NCBI GenBank assembly: GCA_016647705.1
Contig: CM028333.1
Location: forward strand, 19,899,743 to 19,963,742
DNA length: 64,000 bases
Source of the DNA: Eucommia ulmoides
Lineage: Eukaryota; Streptophyta; Magnoliopsida; Garryales; Eucommiaceae
Reading direction: 5' to 3'
Under the pieces are notes generated by a model. It had not been told where the DNA came from. It ran no database searches and saw only the letters and a list, made by a program, of their open reading frames with translations. A program made the translations under genes and the position numbers. Positions 54,289 through 64,000 of the stretch are shown one piece after another (within the stretch, counting starts at the first letter, position 1; each line of letters opens with the position of its first letter).

Positions 54289-54656
54289 TGGGAGTTTGTA
54301 TTTTAGATGCTTTTATAGACATATGTGTTATGGATTTTATGGTTATTTACTGCAGTAAAGTATTCAGTTTTTATTCACTCTGATTTTGTATGGTTTGATC
54401 TCACTAAGGTTTAAGGATAACCAGTTGGAAATAGGCATGTTAAGATCACATTACATGAAATTTCCATTCTACACATCCATACTTAATCTTTGTCATTAGT
54501 TGTATTGATATATGTAACGAGGATCGCTTTGGTTCTGTATTAGTGTGGTTAATGGACAAGATTGTTAAGGTGCATAAAGTTTTGATAGCAAATCTTATGA
54601 GCTCCTAAAGTATATTTCACGTTTATAAAGTTACATATATAGCCTAAGTGGGAGAT

Positions 54657-56561
54657 TATTTGAGTAAAATAAAATGTATGGGCTTATATATTAAATAATA
54701 TGAATTATATGCTATCAAATAAAATTAGGTCAATTAAAGTAATTAATTTAACTTTTGGGGTCTTAATTAATGTATTATTAAGTGTGAGTTTTAATGTGTA
54801 CAGACAAGTGTAATTTCTATTTTTATGATGGGTTAAAATAGAAAATACGAACATACGCGATTGTTTATAAACAGACACAGTTGTTTATAAATAGACACAA
54901 TTGTTTATAAATCGGAGTCATGGTCCCCAGATCAAAAAAGGTTTTTCTATTCTTCTGATTTTGATTATCATAGAGAAATTTAGATAGAAAAAAAAAGTAT
55001 AGATCTAGAAGATTATAAAACCTCAAACTCGGATATTTCAATCTTCTTGTTATGGATTTATGTACGTTTCCGCAAATTCAATATTTTAATTTTTTATGAT
55101 TGATGAGTGGTTTATTTACCAACAAATCGAGTACTTTTAGATTCAAATATTTGTATATTTTCAAACACTTTTGTTAGTTTAATGTATTTTTGTATTGTTT
55201 TTTAGGTTTTTGAATAAATAGGTGAAAAGAGACAAAGTCGGTACAAGTGCAGTAATTTCAAAGCCATTTTGGACAATGATTCGACTTGATTTTGGAAAAA
55301 CTCAAAACATAGAAGTTGTATATCTTTGTCTTAAATTTCCATAAGTTTTTGAATCAAGAGTTCAGATGAGAAAGTTACATCCAAATACCAAAAGGTTTCA
55401 CCGCCGCGACGGTTAAACAGTAGAGAGTTACTAAAATCTCTGCATTTCCACTGCCGTGGCGGTGATCCCACCACCGCGGCGGTCAGACTACCGACAAAAC
55501 AGATATTTTGGGATATTTTTTTGATATTTTGGCTCCCTAGTTCCTCACCTCTTTCCTCAACACACTTAGAACATATTAGGGAGTATTTTGAGAGGTTTTT
55601 GGGGAGCTTATCCAAACCCCAAAGAAGAAGAACATAAATCGAAGAAGGAGAAACGTTCTCAGAGTAGTTTTAGTGGCGGATCTTTGAAATACAGTTAAGT
55701 TCGTTCATTTCTTTCTTTATTTTCTTAACTTTGACAGTTTGTTTGACCATGTTTAGCTCGTTTATCATTGTATATACGGTTATGGCCGTTATCTAAACGG
55801 ATATTGTCTAGGGATTAATATAATTTATGAATATGTGATTTATTTGAAATCGGTGTTTCGTTAATGGTTGTTCTTCGTTATTTGATTGTGTTTACCGTTA
55901 TTTTTCAATTATATGCTTGTTTAGATATATTGAGAATACAGGATTTCACACTCGGGAGAGGTAACCCCGAATTCGGACTAGGGTTAAACACAACGTAACG
56001 ATCTAATAACCCGGGAGAAAGTTAGAAAGTGTGCAATTAATGACGTTGGGGTAAGACTCATGTGACTATGTGTTCTAAAAAATACTAGAAGGGGACTTCG
56101 GCATTAACGCAAAATCACATATTCATTCACTTGTCACTCAAGAGAAGAAGTGAATGAGTTTACAATACATAGATTGTCAGATAATGAGAATACCGTTAAC
56201 GTAAGTCAAACGAGATCAAACACATTTAATTAAATGAAGTTAAACCCTAGATAATTCATTCCCTAAACATCTCAATATAGTAATATAGTATAATTAGATA
56301 AATTAGTATTTTAGTTTAGTATTTATTGATTATAAACACATTTTTTATCGTCTAGATAAAGTTAGGTTATGATAATTATGGTATTCGATAATAATCTCAA
56401 CCAATTCTTGTGGTTATGACAACCCTTACTTTTTCAATTTATACTAAAACTTGACTCGTACACTTGCTGTGAAAGTGGCGACATGAAATTCGGCTACCAA
56501 TGATTCAATATGTATGTTCATGTTTATTTGATGGTTTTCACAAAATGAAATTAATCTTACA
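54657..56561 (+). repeat. copia 3' LTR, split by beta LTR copy 2
   Basis: Parts 54657-55100 and 56505-56561 align with the 5' LTR. The preceding AAGTGGGAGA at 54646-54655 is the polypurine tract. Ends AATCTTACA. Confidence 0.9.
55101..56499 (+). mobile_element. Solo LTR, family beta copy 2 (plus orientation), in copia 3' LTR
   Basis: 1,399 bp, TGATGAGTGG at the start and TTCGGCTACCA at the end. Perfect 5-bp duplication ATGAT (55096-55100, 56500-56504). Shares TCGTCTAGATAAAGTTAGGT and ATACTAAAACTTGACTCGTA-type text with copy 1. Contains CACCGCCGCGACGGT and CACCACCGCGGCGGTCA motifs (about 55395-55490), islands of GC in AT-rich DNA. Confidence 0.9.
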
Positions 56562-56566
56562 GTAAA

Positions 56567-57940
56567 GTGTGGATATCGATTATTTTTCTACGAGGTAATT
56601 GATGTTTCTTATTTTTCCCAAATTGAGAAAGAAAGTTTCAGTAAACAAAGGAAGTAAGCAAAGAATTATTTCAGTTTTGGTAAGTAAAGGAAGTATGCAA
56701 ATAATTATTTCAGTTTTCTCACGTTTGAGGTTGAAAACCATAACGTAAACTTCAACACAAAAACCACAAAAATATTTAAGAATGTAACAATTTTCTATTG
56801 TTATACCTTTTTAGTGTTGATTTCAAGTTTCAATATATAATAAGATCCCATGTTACACACAGTTATATACATTCTATATTGCATACATCGCATTTTGTCC
56901 CGGTTGTTTTTGCATAATAAAACTTTCAGGTCTAAAGTGAAAATTTGAAAAAACTTTAAACTGATGTTTGAAGGGACTAATTTTTGTCCCAGATTCAATA
57001 GTTAATTTTTTATAATGTTTTAATATATAAAAATCAACAATTCCTAATGAGTTCCGACGATGATAAAAGTTTTGGATCAAAATTAAAATTTATAAAAGTT
57101 ATTTTGGGGCCAAATTAATTAAATTGAAAGCGGTTTTCAAGTGAGCATCACTTGTGAGATAGTTAATTTCAATTTTTGCCCACTAATTTTAAGAATTTTC
57201 AATTTTTGCATAGACTTTTCATTTTGACCCCAAGAATTGAATTTTTTGCCGATTTCATCAAATTGGCATCCAATTGCATTTTATTTTTTGAAATTAAATT
57301 TCCGAAGATATGAATGATGTTTGAATTTCCTTATTTCAATTTTAATTTCAAGAAAAAATAAAAAATGCATTTTTATTAATAAAGGGTGCTTAAAACACCA
57401 ATTTCACTTTGCGCACACCTTCCTGGGAATAAAACAAAGACTTGCTAGTCGCTACATTATTGGGAGTTGAGATAGCCAATTTTGAGCATCCCTAGGTCAT
57501 TTCCATAAGTGGAAAGACTTAATTGGGTGATTTTTCAAAGTCAAACACGCAATACTATTTTTTGGGGCTAAAGAGTATATTTCACGAAATAGAGGGTAAT
57601 CCCCCCATCAATCGCCATTTGATGGAAATCAGGGGATCTGTGCACTCACGAGTGTACAAACCCAAGGTAGTATAAACTGGGGGACTTCTACCCCCAAACA
57701 CACACAAGACCTCCCTCTCTCTCTAACTCCCAAATACTCTCTAGAGTTTGCCTTTTCTCCCTAAAAAAGATCTCCAAAACTCTTTATAAAGAGATAAAGA
57801 AAAGAAAAAGAAAGAAGAAGAAAAAATTTATAGGGAAAAGGCTACTTCCCTAAATAAGGTAAGTCTAACCCTAAAAGCCCCCTCAAACCGTTTATTTTTA
57901 TTTTACCACTTTAAAGGAAGACCTAAAAATAATAAAAACC
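56567..57940. other. AT-rich DNA, no supported gene
   Basis: Short repeats AGTAAACAAAGGAAGTA.GCAAA are duplicated at about 56640-56705. From 57400 the text is more complex (GTGCTTAAAACACC, CTCACGAGTGTACAAACCC) and leads into CT- and A-rich sequence, perhaps an LTR leader, but no boundaries can be fixed. Confidence 0.45.
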
Positions 57941-57944
57941 TAAG

Positions 57945-58215
57945 ATGGCGTTCCCATTAGAACACTTTAAAATTTGTTTACTTTTCCGTAATTACTCTAG
58001 GCATTTACTGTTTTCCACTTTAAATTTCAATCATTTACTTTTCTGCTATGCATCTTTCTACGCTTTACATTTATGTCATTTAAATTTCTTGTTATACGCC
58101 TTTTCGCTCTTTACATTTTTTGCATTTATATTTTTGTCATTTACTTTCTAGTACTTTACTTTTTCATTCTGCACCTTTTCGCGCTTTCAAATTTCATGCA
58201 CTTTATATTTCTGTA
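57945..58215. repeat. Degenerate CATTTACTTTT-type tandem repeat
   Basis: About a dozen imperfect ~20-bp units (CATTTACTTTT, CGCTTTACATTT, CACTTTA) in one orientation, ending before an A-run at about 58235-58259. It forms a Leu/Phe-rich open frame with no family match. Confidence 0.65.
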
Positions 58216-58399
58216 TTTTACTTTTTGTCTATGTTAAAAAAAAAAAAAAAAAAAAAAAATCTTAACTAAAGGCTGACAAATGGAGAGTTTCCTATACCTC
58301 ATTTTTAGATTTTCCAATTTTGTGTGAAACTTTAAATGATAGATCGAGGGAGACCTTTCCCCAAATCTTTTTTTAGTTAAAGTTATATCGGTAAAAACA

Positions 58400-59240
58400 T
58401 GTGCATTTCATTTTCATAAAAAATTGTCTTTATTTTCTTAAGGCTTCTTCATATCATGAAGTCTTTAAAATAATGTTTTACTTTAAATAAGAATTCTTGT
58501 ATATTAAGGTTTTTCAAAAGAGGTGTTTATTTTTTTTATTTTTATTTTTTTTAATATATCTTCAAAATTTTATAGTTAAGAAATCTTTCATAATAAGGAT
58601 TTTCAATTTTTTATTTTTAAAAAAAAGAGTTTCTGATAACTTTTCAAAAACTGTGTTAACATTATGTTCCGTAATTTCTTCATAACAAGATTTTCAAAAA
58701 TCAAGTTTTTTTTGTTACCATTCTAAGATTTTCCTCATAATAAGAAACCCTAAACAAAAAAAAAATGTATTTTTAATACTTTAACCAAAGAAATATCTTC
58801 ATAAAAAGATTTTTTCAAAACCGTTTTTTCTTCTTTCCAAAGCCTTCTTCATGATAAAAAAATTCAAAAAAAATTAAAATTGTCTTTTACTTTAACTAAT
58901 GGATTTTTTCATAAAAAGATTTTAAAAATTGTTTAAGATTCTTCATAATAAGAACTATTAAAAAATGTATTTTTTTAATTCAACTCCTGAAACTTCTTCG
59001 TAATTATTTTTTAGAAAAATAATTTGTTTTTACTTTCCTGAAGATTTCAAGGATCCTCAAACTGTTTTATTCAATCCAGATTTTTTTCATAATAAGTATT
59101 TCAAAAAAGTTGTCGTTGTTTTATTTTACATAAGGATTTTCTTCATGATAAGAATCTTCCTAAATGTCTTCTTTATGTTTCTAAAAAAAAAATTTTAAAA
59201 AAAAAAGATTTCTTCATAATAAGCTATCCCCTAAAAAAAA
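58400..59240. repeat. Degenerate tandem array with TTCTTCATAATAAGA core
   Basis: The core TCTTCATAATAAG followed by ATTTTCAAAAA recurs roughly every 60-100 bp (near 58450, 58590, 58680, 58730, 58795, 58845, 58910, 58950, 59090, 59145, 59210). Units are strongly diverged. No coding capacity. Confidence 0.7.
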
Positions 59241-59499
59241 TGCTTTACATTTTTACTTTTACTTTTTTTTTTCTCCTCTTTTATAGTATATTATTTTTCC
59301 TAAGATAACCTAAAAAAAATTCCCTAGGGGTGGGGAAACAAACTTATCAATTCCATCCAATCAATAGGCAGTCTGAAAGGGGAACATTTTGTCTTTTAAT
59401 TTATTTTCGTACCTTTCTTTTAGTATTAATTCATAATAAATAAGAAAACTTATTACATTAATCAAACTGAAAAAAATTATTTGGACTTGTTTTAATTTA

Positions 59500-59760
59500 A
59501 AATATTTATTTTAACAAAATTACCTTCTTCAGATGGGTGTTTTGGAGTGCTTAAGACCTTCCTCGAGTATAACCGACCCCAAACCTTAAAGAATTCTCTG
59601 GTTAAGACCTTAAATGTTTTGAGTTAAATATCGGGCCATTTTAAAAGATAAAAATAATTTTCAAAATCCTAGTGACCTAGAACTCATTGCTAGTTGACGA
59701 CTCAATTTTTAATAAAAATCGGCCCAAATAAATGCTTTCAAAATTGGCACTTAGAAAAGT
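59500..59760. other. Possible Tat/Ogre-type LTR end remnant
   Basis: TGACCTAGAACTCATTGCTA followed by GTTGACGACTC (about 59670-59703) resembles text I associate with the end and primer-site region of Tat/Ogre gypsy elements. No matching LTR or coding region was found. Confidence 0.25.
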
Positions 59761-62000
59761 CCCTAAATTGTTTTTAAAGATTTTTTTTTTTTTTTTTAAA
59801 TAATCTTATCTAAAAGCACTCAAAAGGATAACTTTTCTTTCAAAATGAACGAAAAGAGACACTCTTTTTTTAAACATGAAAAACAATCTTTTTTTCTTTC
59901 TAGGGTGCATTGCATATATACAACATTGTGTTGGAATGACCACACTTGCAAAATTATTAACAAATTGGATTATTTGAAATCCCATGTTACGCAAATTCAT
60001 TCTGCACTATAAAACACTATGTTGAAATTAAGATACCCACAAAATTATTAATAAATTGAATTATTTGGAAATAAATAAGATTTACGCACACTCATTCTGC
60101 ATCATATGACACTGTGATACAATTAATGAAGGGACATATATTAAAAAACAAGATTTATGCAACGGAATATAAAAAAAAAAATCACATTTAATATCATATT
60201 CCTCTAAGTCGGATCTATCCATATTAACATTGAAACAATAAAACAAATACTATTAAATCACAATTAATAAATCGGTTACCTCTTCCGGTACTTCAACCTC
60301 AAAACTAGTAATTCCCGAGGCGTGATTTGAGTATAGTCTTCGAAAATTGTCTAAACATGATCAAGAATCGGTAATGGAGAATGATTATCTCAAAAGTAAC
60401 ACAACCGTGTTACCTCTAAGAGTATCCATGCAGAAAACTATTGAACGAAAAGTATTTTTGAGATTTCTAAGAATGAATATAATCCCAAAAATCTGAAGTA
60501 GCTCTAATTTAAATTTAGGGGGTAGTAAGATTAAAATTAGTAAGTGGAAGAGTATAGAAAACGAAATCTCACAAACAAGCTTTTGAGACGCTTGGTTGAA
60601 ATAGCAAGGGAGGCCAAAATTCATAGCTAGGGTGGGCGACTAGTATGGTCTCTAACCTTATAAAGTTTGTCCAGGGTTCAAGCCCCTGGATCCCTTCTTT
60701 TCTGTATTTACACTTTGACCTTGAAACTTGTAAGGTTCAACATTAATTAATATCCGTTTCTTTTTCAAGGATTTTTCTAACTTCAATTTTCTATTGTGTG
60801 TGACCCATTAGATTCATACCAAAATCTGGATGGCAAAATTAATTAATTAATCAATTAAAATTGAAACAATTATAATTTTGCCATTCCAAAATAAAACACT
60901 TTTTCCTTTAAGACATTTTTTGCAATTGTGGTTCATATCTACCCACATATCATAACCATGTGCAGTTGACAAGAATTTAATCAAGAGAATCTCCCCAGAT
61001 ATGATTATCGTATTATATGATTTCTCTATCAGTTTACCAGAAAATACCAACATGGTATGGTTGAGTAAAAAAATCCTAATATATATGTATTTCGATTGAT
61101 AATATAATTCACTGTGATACAAATTGGAATCTCATCGCAATCATCACATTGCGTTGGCCAGAGGTTTGAGTGAATTCTATTAAATCGAAGCACATAAGAT
61201 ACATCTCTTTTGTTGAGAGTGATAAATCTTATCTTGTATACTCGTTTATTCATATGTATGCCCTATTATACTTAATGAATACATTTGAAGTCTCATGGTA
61301 AGAGAACAACACTTACATAATATTATCAAAGTATAGCAATTCACACATGCAATGTACAACAACTTAAGTTAGAAGATCACAAATACAATCGCAACTCTGA
61401 TATCCTATTTTGACATCAGGCAAAAATACCATGTATGACATCAAATATAATTACGTTCAATCCCTTACTACGATAGTAAGTCCCATTATGATTATTCTAA
61501 TATCTCATATTAATGGTTTGAGATTCACAATTCGTAAAGAGAAACAATGAAAAAAACTAGTTTAAATTATTGAAAACCATTTTTAACAAGGGTAATTAAT
61601 TATATAGTCCTCCGAAGATAGTAAAATTGGAAAATAGACCTTTGACCCAATTATTTAAGTTTTTAGTCCTCATATAATTTGTAGAAAAAAGGTCCCTAAT
61701 ATTACCTCCAACTGTTCACTCATATTTACAGATTTTGTCATTTTGTCCTTTGTGACGAGGCAAAAGTCATAAACTTTTCATATTTACAACAAAAACATCA
61801 TCATTGTAAAATACTTTCTCACTAGTATAAAACAAATAAAAAATTTCAAAATAAAAAATATCAAAATAACCTGCCCAAAAAGATCTACATTATGATGTAA
61901 TCATATTTTTTTTGGTCCACTTTAAAATAATACATAAACGTTAAGGTAAATCTTAATTACTATAGGTGACGGACGTTAATGTTAACGTAAATATTCAAAT
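59761..62000. other. AT-rich DNA without a supported gene
   Basis: A segment AAATTATTAA.AAATTG.ATTATTTG.AAT is duplicated at about 59949-59985 and 60040-60075. 61590-61760 has text like the ends of Mutator-type elements (AATTATATAGTCCTCC...TTTTTAGTCC), unpaired. Otherwise featureless. Confidence 0.45.
60622..60700 (+). mobile_element. Possible tRNA-derived SINE head
   Basis: GGTGGGCGACTAGTATGG (about 60631-60648) looks like an A box region and GGTTCAAGCCC (60675-60685) is a B box. A T-rich stretch follows (60696-60705). The rest of the element and its duplication are unclear. Confidence 0.4.
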
Positions 62001-62054
62001 AATACACCTTACCTATATTACAAACTACAATTTGAATCTCACATTTGAATTTTA

Positions 62055-62735
62055 TATCCATGTTGTGCTTTAACGTTAACGTATGTTACTTTTTGGGAGT
62101 TTTGTGCGTTAATGTTAATGCAACTTCATTTTTTAGAACCCCCTGTGTTTACGTTAACATTAACTCACCGTATGCTATATTTTATCTTTTGGATTGGGTG
62201 TGTGTTAATGTTAATGCAGATTTTTTGGCCTCTCTATGTTAACGTTAATGCATTTTCATGTTTTTTTTTGTATGTGTTGATGTTAATCTTCTCTGCTTGT
62301 GTGTGTTAGCGTTAACATATATTTATTTTTTAGGGTTTTGTGTATTAACGTTAACATGATCGTACCATATCCATTGTTTGTGTACTTGGGTTGGATGTGC
62401 GTTAACGTTAACGCATTTTCACCATCAGACTGTATGTTTTAGTGTTAACATATTTTACTTTTTGGAGGTTCTGTAGGTTAATATTAACACAACTTTATAT
62501 TTTTAGCCCCCCTGTCTTTTCGTTTACATTAACTTACCATATGTTATATTTTGTTTTTTTGAGCTGAGTGTGCATTAACGTTAATACATATTTTTGGGTC
62601 TGTCAGTATTAACGTCAACGCATTTTCATGTTCTTTTTATGTGTGTGTTAATATAAATGCATCTTTCCCATTTGCTTGTGTGTGTTAACGTTACATATCT
62701 TTATTTTTTTGGATTTTGTATATTAACATTAATAT
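62055..62735. repeat. Two ~290 bp direct repeats punctuated by GTTAACGTTAAC palindromes
   Basis: Unit 1 about 62060-62357, unit 2 about 62430-62732. Both carry TTACTTTTTGG.G.TT, AGCCCCCCTGT/AACCCCCTGTG, GCATTTTCATGTT and GTGTGTTA.CGTTA in the same order. Within each unit GTTAACGTTAA-like palindromes recur about every 30-50 bases (e.g. 62071, 62236, 62346, 62401). It forms Val-Asn-Val-Asn frames with no family match. Confidence 0.8.
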
Positions 62736-62999
62736 GAAATTAAGGAATTGTCTTGTGGGGCATGAAATGTTTGAGCTAGAATTCTCTCTAAAAAATTTTA
62801 TAATCCAATCCCATCAATCTATTTCATTCAAATCAATCCCAATTTTTGACGATTTTTTTTTTTTAAAACCCATCCTAATTCATAATATAGATAATTACAC
62901 AAGAACTAACAAGGTTAGCTAAGTAATTGAAGTGTTCTTAATTTTTACAATCAAACACCAAAATATAACTATTCAAAAATTGAACCACACGGACTCTTA

Positions 63000-64000
63000 G
63001 GGCCCGTTTGGTAACCGTTTCATGTTTATCCCATGTAGTGGGATGAGAATAAGATGAGATATGATAAAAATTCTATTTCCTTCTTGAAAACAGAATCACG
63101 TTTGGCAACGACAATTTTTTTTATTTATTTTTTATCTAAGAACAAAATCGCATTTGATAATGATATCCAAGAAGCAATCAAACCCTAAACCACAATCGAA
63201 ATTGAAATCCTACCCTAATAGAAATTGAAATCGAAATCAAACCCTAAACCCCAATCGAAACCGAAACCAAAATTTTAAAGCGAAGAACACGATTTAAACA
63301 AACAGCAATGAACTAAAATTTTAGAGCAGAAACAAAAACTTGGGAATCAATTTCAAAAAATGGGAGCCAAAAATCGATTTTGAAATCGAAATAAGGTTTC
63401 GATTTAGATTTTGAAATCGATTTCGAAAAATGGGAGCCAAAATTGATTTGGAGAAATCACCTGTTTCAATTTCGAAGTCGAAATCGATTTTGATTTCGAA
63501 ATCAAAATTGAAACCCTATAAGCAGATGACGAAGATGACAACGGTAACGAGGCGAAGATAATGGCGACGACGACGGTTGAAGAATGCGACGAATTAGAGG
63601 AGGACGACGAAGACGACGCAGGCGATGGCGGATAGAGAAGAAGACGACAAATGTGATGGAGAAGAAAAAGACGAAGACGACGCAGACGATGACGGATGGA
63701 GAAGAAGATAACGAACATGATGGAAGGTGATGCAACAGACGAAGGTGATGGAGAAGAAGATGATGAACCAGACGAAGGGGATGAATGATGAAGGTGATGA
63801 GCAGGCGAAGGATTTTTGGGAATGACTTTTTTTTTTTTTTTGGTTTGGAAATGGGATGGAAATTATGAGAAATATTTTTTTTGTTTCTCATTCCTATACA
63901 AAAAGTGGGATAGATTCTCATTTTAGAATGAAATGGGAACAGAAACAAAAAAATAGGATGGATTACCAAACTCTATACCTAATAAAAATCTGAGAATGAG
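63000..64000. mobile_element. Third Harbinger/Tourist-type element, right end beyond the window
   Basis: Starts GGGCCCGTTTGGTAACCGTT after TTA (62997-62999), the same terminal repeat as the MITE at 7371. The last 40 bases of the window (ATTACCAAACTCTATACC then AATCTGAGAATGAG) match the right subterminal part of that MITE, so the element should end within about 40 bp of base 64000. The interior has TTTCGATTTCGAAATC palindromes (63370-63520) and GAAGACGAC-like acidic repeats (63520-63820), also seen in Mutator-like copy 2. No transposase visible. Confidence 0.8.

Larger units (their letters stand above)
47044..56561 (+). mobile_element. Ty1/copia LTR retrotransposon, degenerate, with three later insertions
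   Basis: 9,518 bp gross. LTRs are 47044-47546 (503 bp) and 54657-55100 plus 56505-56561 (501 bp, split by a solo LTR). Flanks GGAAA and GTAAA agree at four of five bases. Primer site TGGTATCAGAGC at 47549-47560. Domain order gag, protease, integrase, reverse transcriptase, RNase H is diagnostic of copia. A probable SINE lies in its leader (47985-48090). One beta-family LTR splits the reverse transcriptase (51477-53118), another the 3' LTR (55101-56499). Many stops make it inactive. Confidence 0.93.

Noticed and set aside
62045..62309. Val-Asn-repeat protein
   Set aside because: Produced by GTTAATGTTAAT repeats; frame is not kept between the two duplicated units.

Overview
The window is nuclear DNA of a flowering plant, most likely a eudicot. 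It holds one intact, intron-containing gene of typical angiosperm structure inside AT-rich DNA built from nested transposable elements. There are no bacterial operons, CRISPR arrays or phage genes. The only host gene I can support is the catalytic subunit of protein phosphatase 2A (PP2A) on the minus strand. Its six exons (16200-15948, 11997-11883, 11115-11007, 10919-10842, 9671-9480, 9214-9041) join to 921 nt, 306 residues plus stop. All metal-ligand motifs and the TPDYFL tail are present.

Layout. 1-8619: a decayed plant LINE (reverse transcriptase, zinc-binding domain, RNase H, A18 tail) that meets the PP2A gene tail to tail. It is split by a 4,987 bp PIF/Harbinger element (1994-6980, with Myb-like ORF1 and DDE transposase) and a 706 bp Harbinger MITE (7371-8076). 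Both have TAA target duplications, and the LINE frame closes when the larger insert is removed. 9041-16430: PP2A and its leader, with duplicated repeats in the 3.95 kb first intron. 16430-36520: a stack of Mutator-like long-TIR elements, three solo LTRs of one family and a 360 bp TRIM, several nested in each other and most with clear target duplications. 40374-45929: a broken Ty3/gypsy chromovirus-type element. 47044-56561: a broken Ty1/copia element containing two members of a second solo-LTR family in opposite orientations, plus a probable SINE. 56567-64000: mostly unassigned AT-rich DNA with degenerate tandem arrays, a probable SINE head, a duplicated array of GTTAACGTTAAC-like palindromes, and the left part of a third Harbinger-type element running off the window.

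How it works together. PP2A is the functional locus. The rest is a record of insertions whose order can be read from nesting: LINE before Harbinger; Mutator family A before solo LTR 1; solo LTR 3 before another Mutator family A copy; copia before both second-family LTRs. The two Harbinger elements share a 17-bp subterminal motif, so they probably used the same or a related transposase. I found no new multi-gene system. The points most worth checking are the nesting chronology, the shared Harbinger motif, the PP2A upstream ORFs, the possible plastid trnL piece in intron 1 and several palindromic arrays of unknown role.
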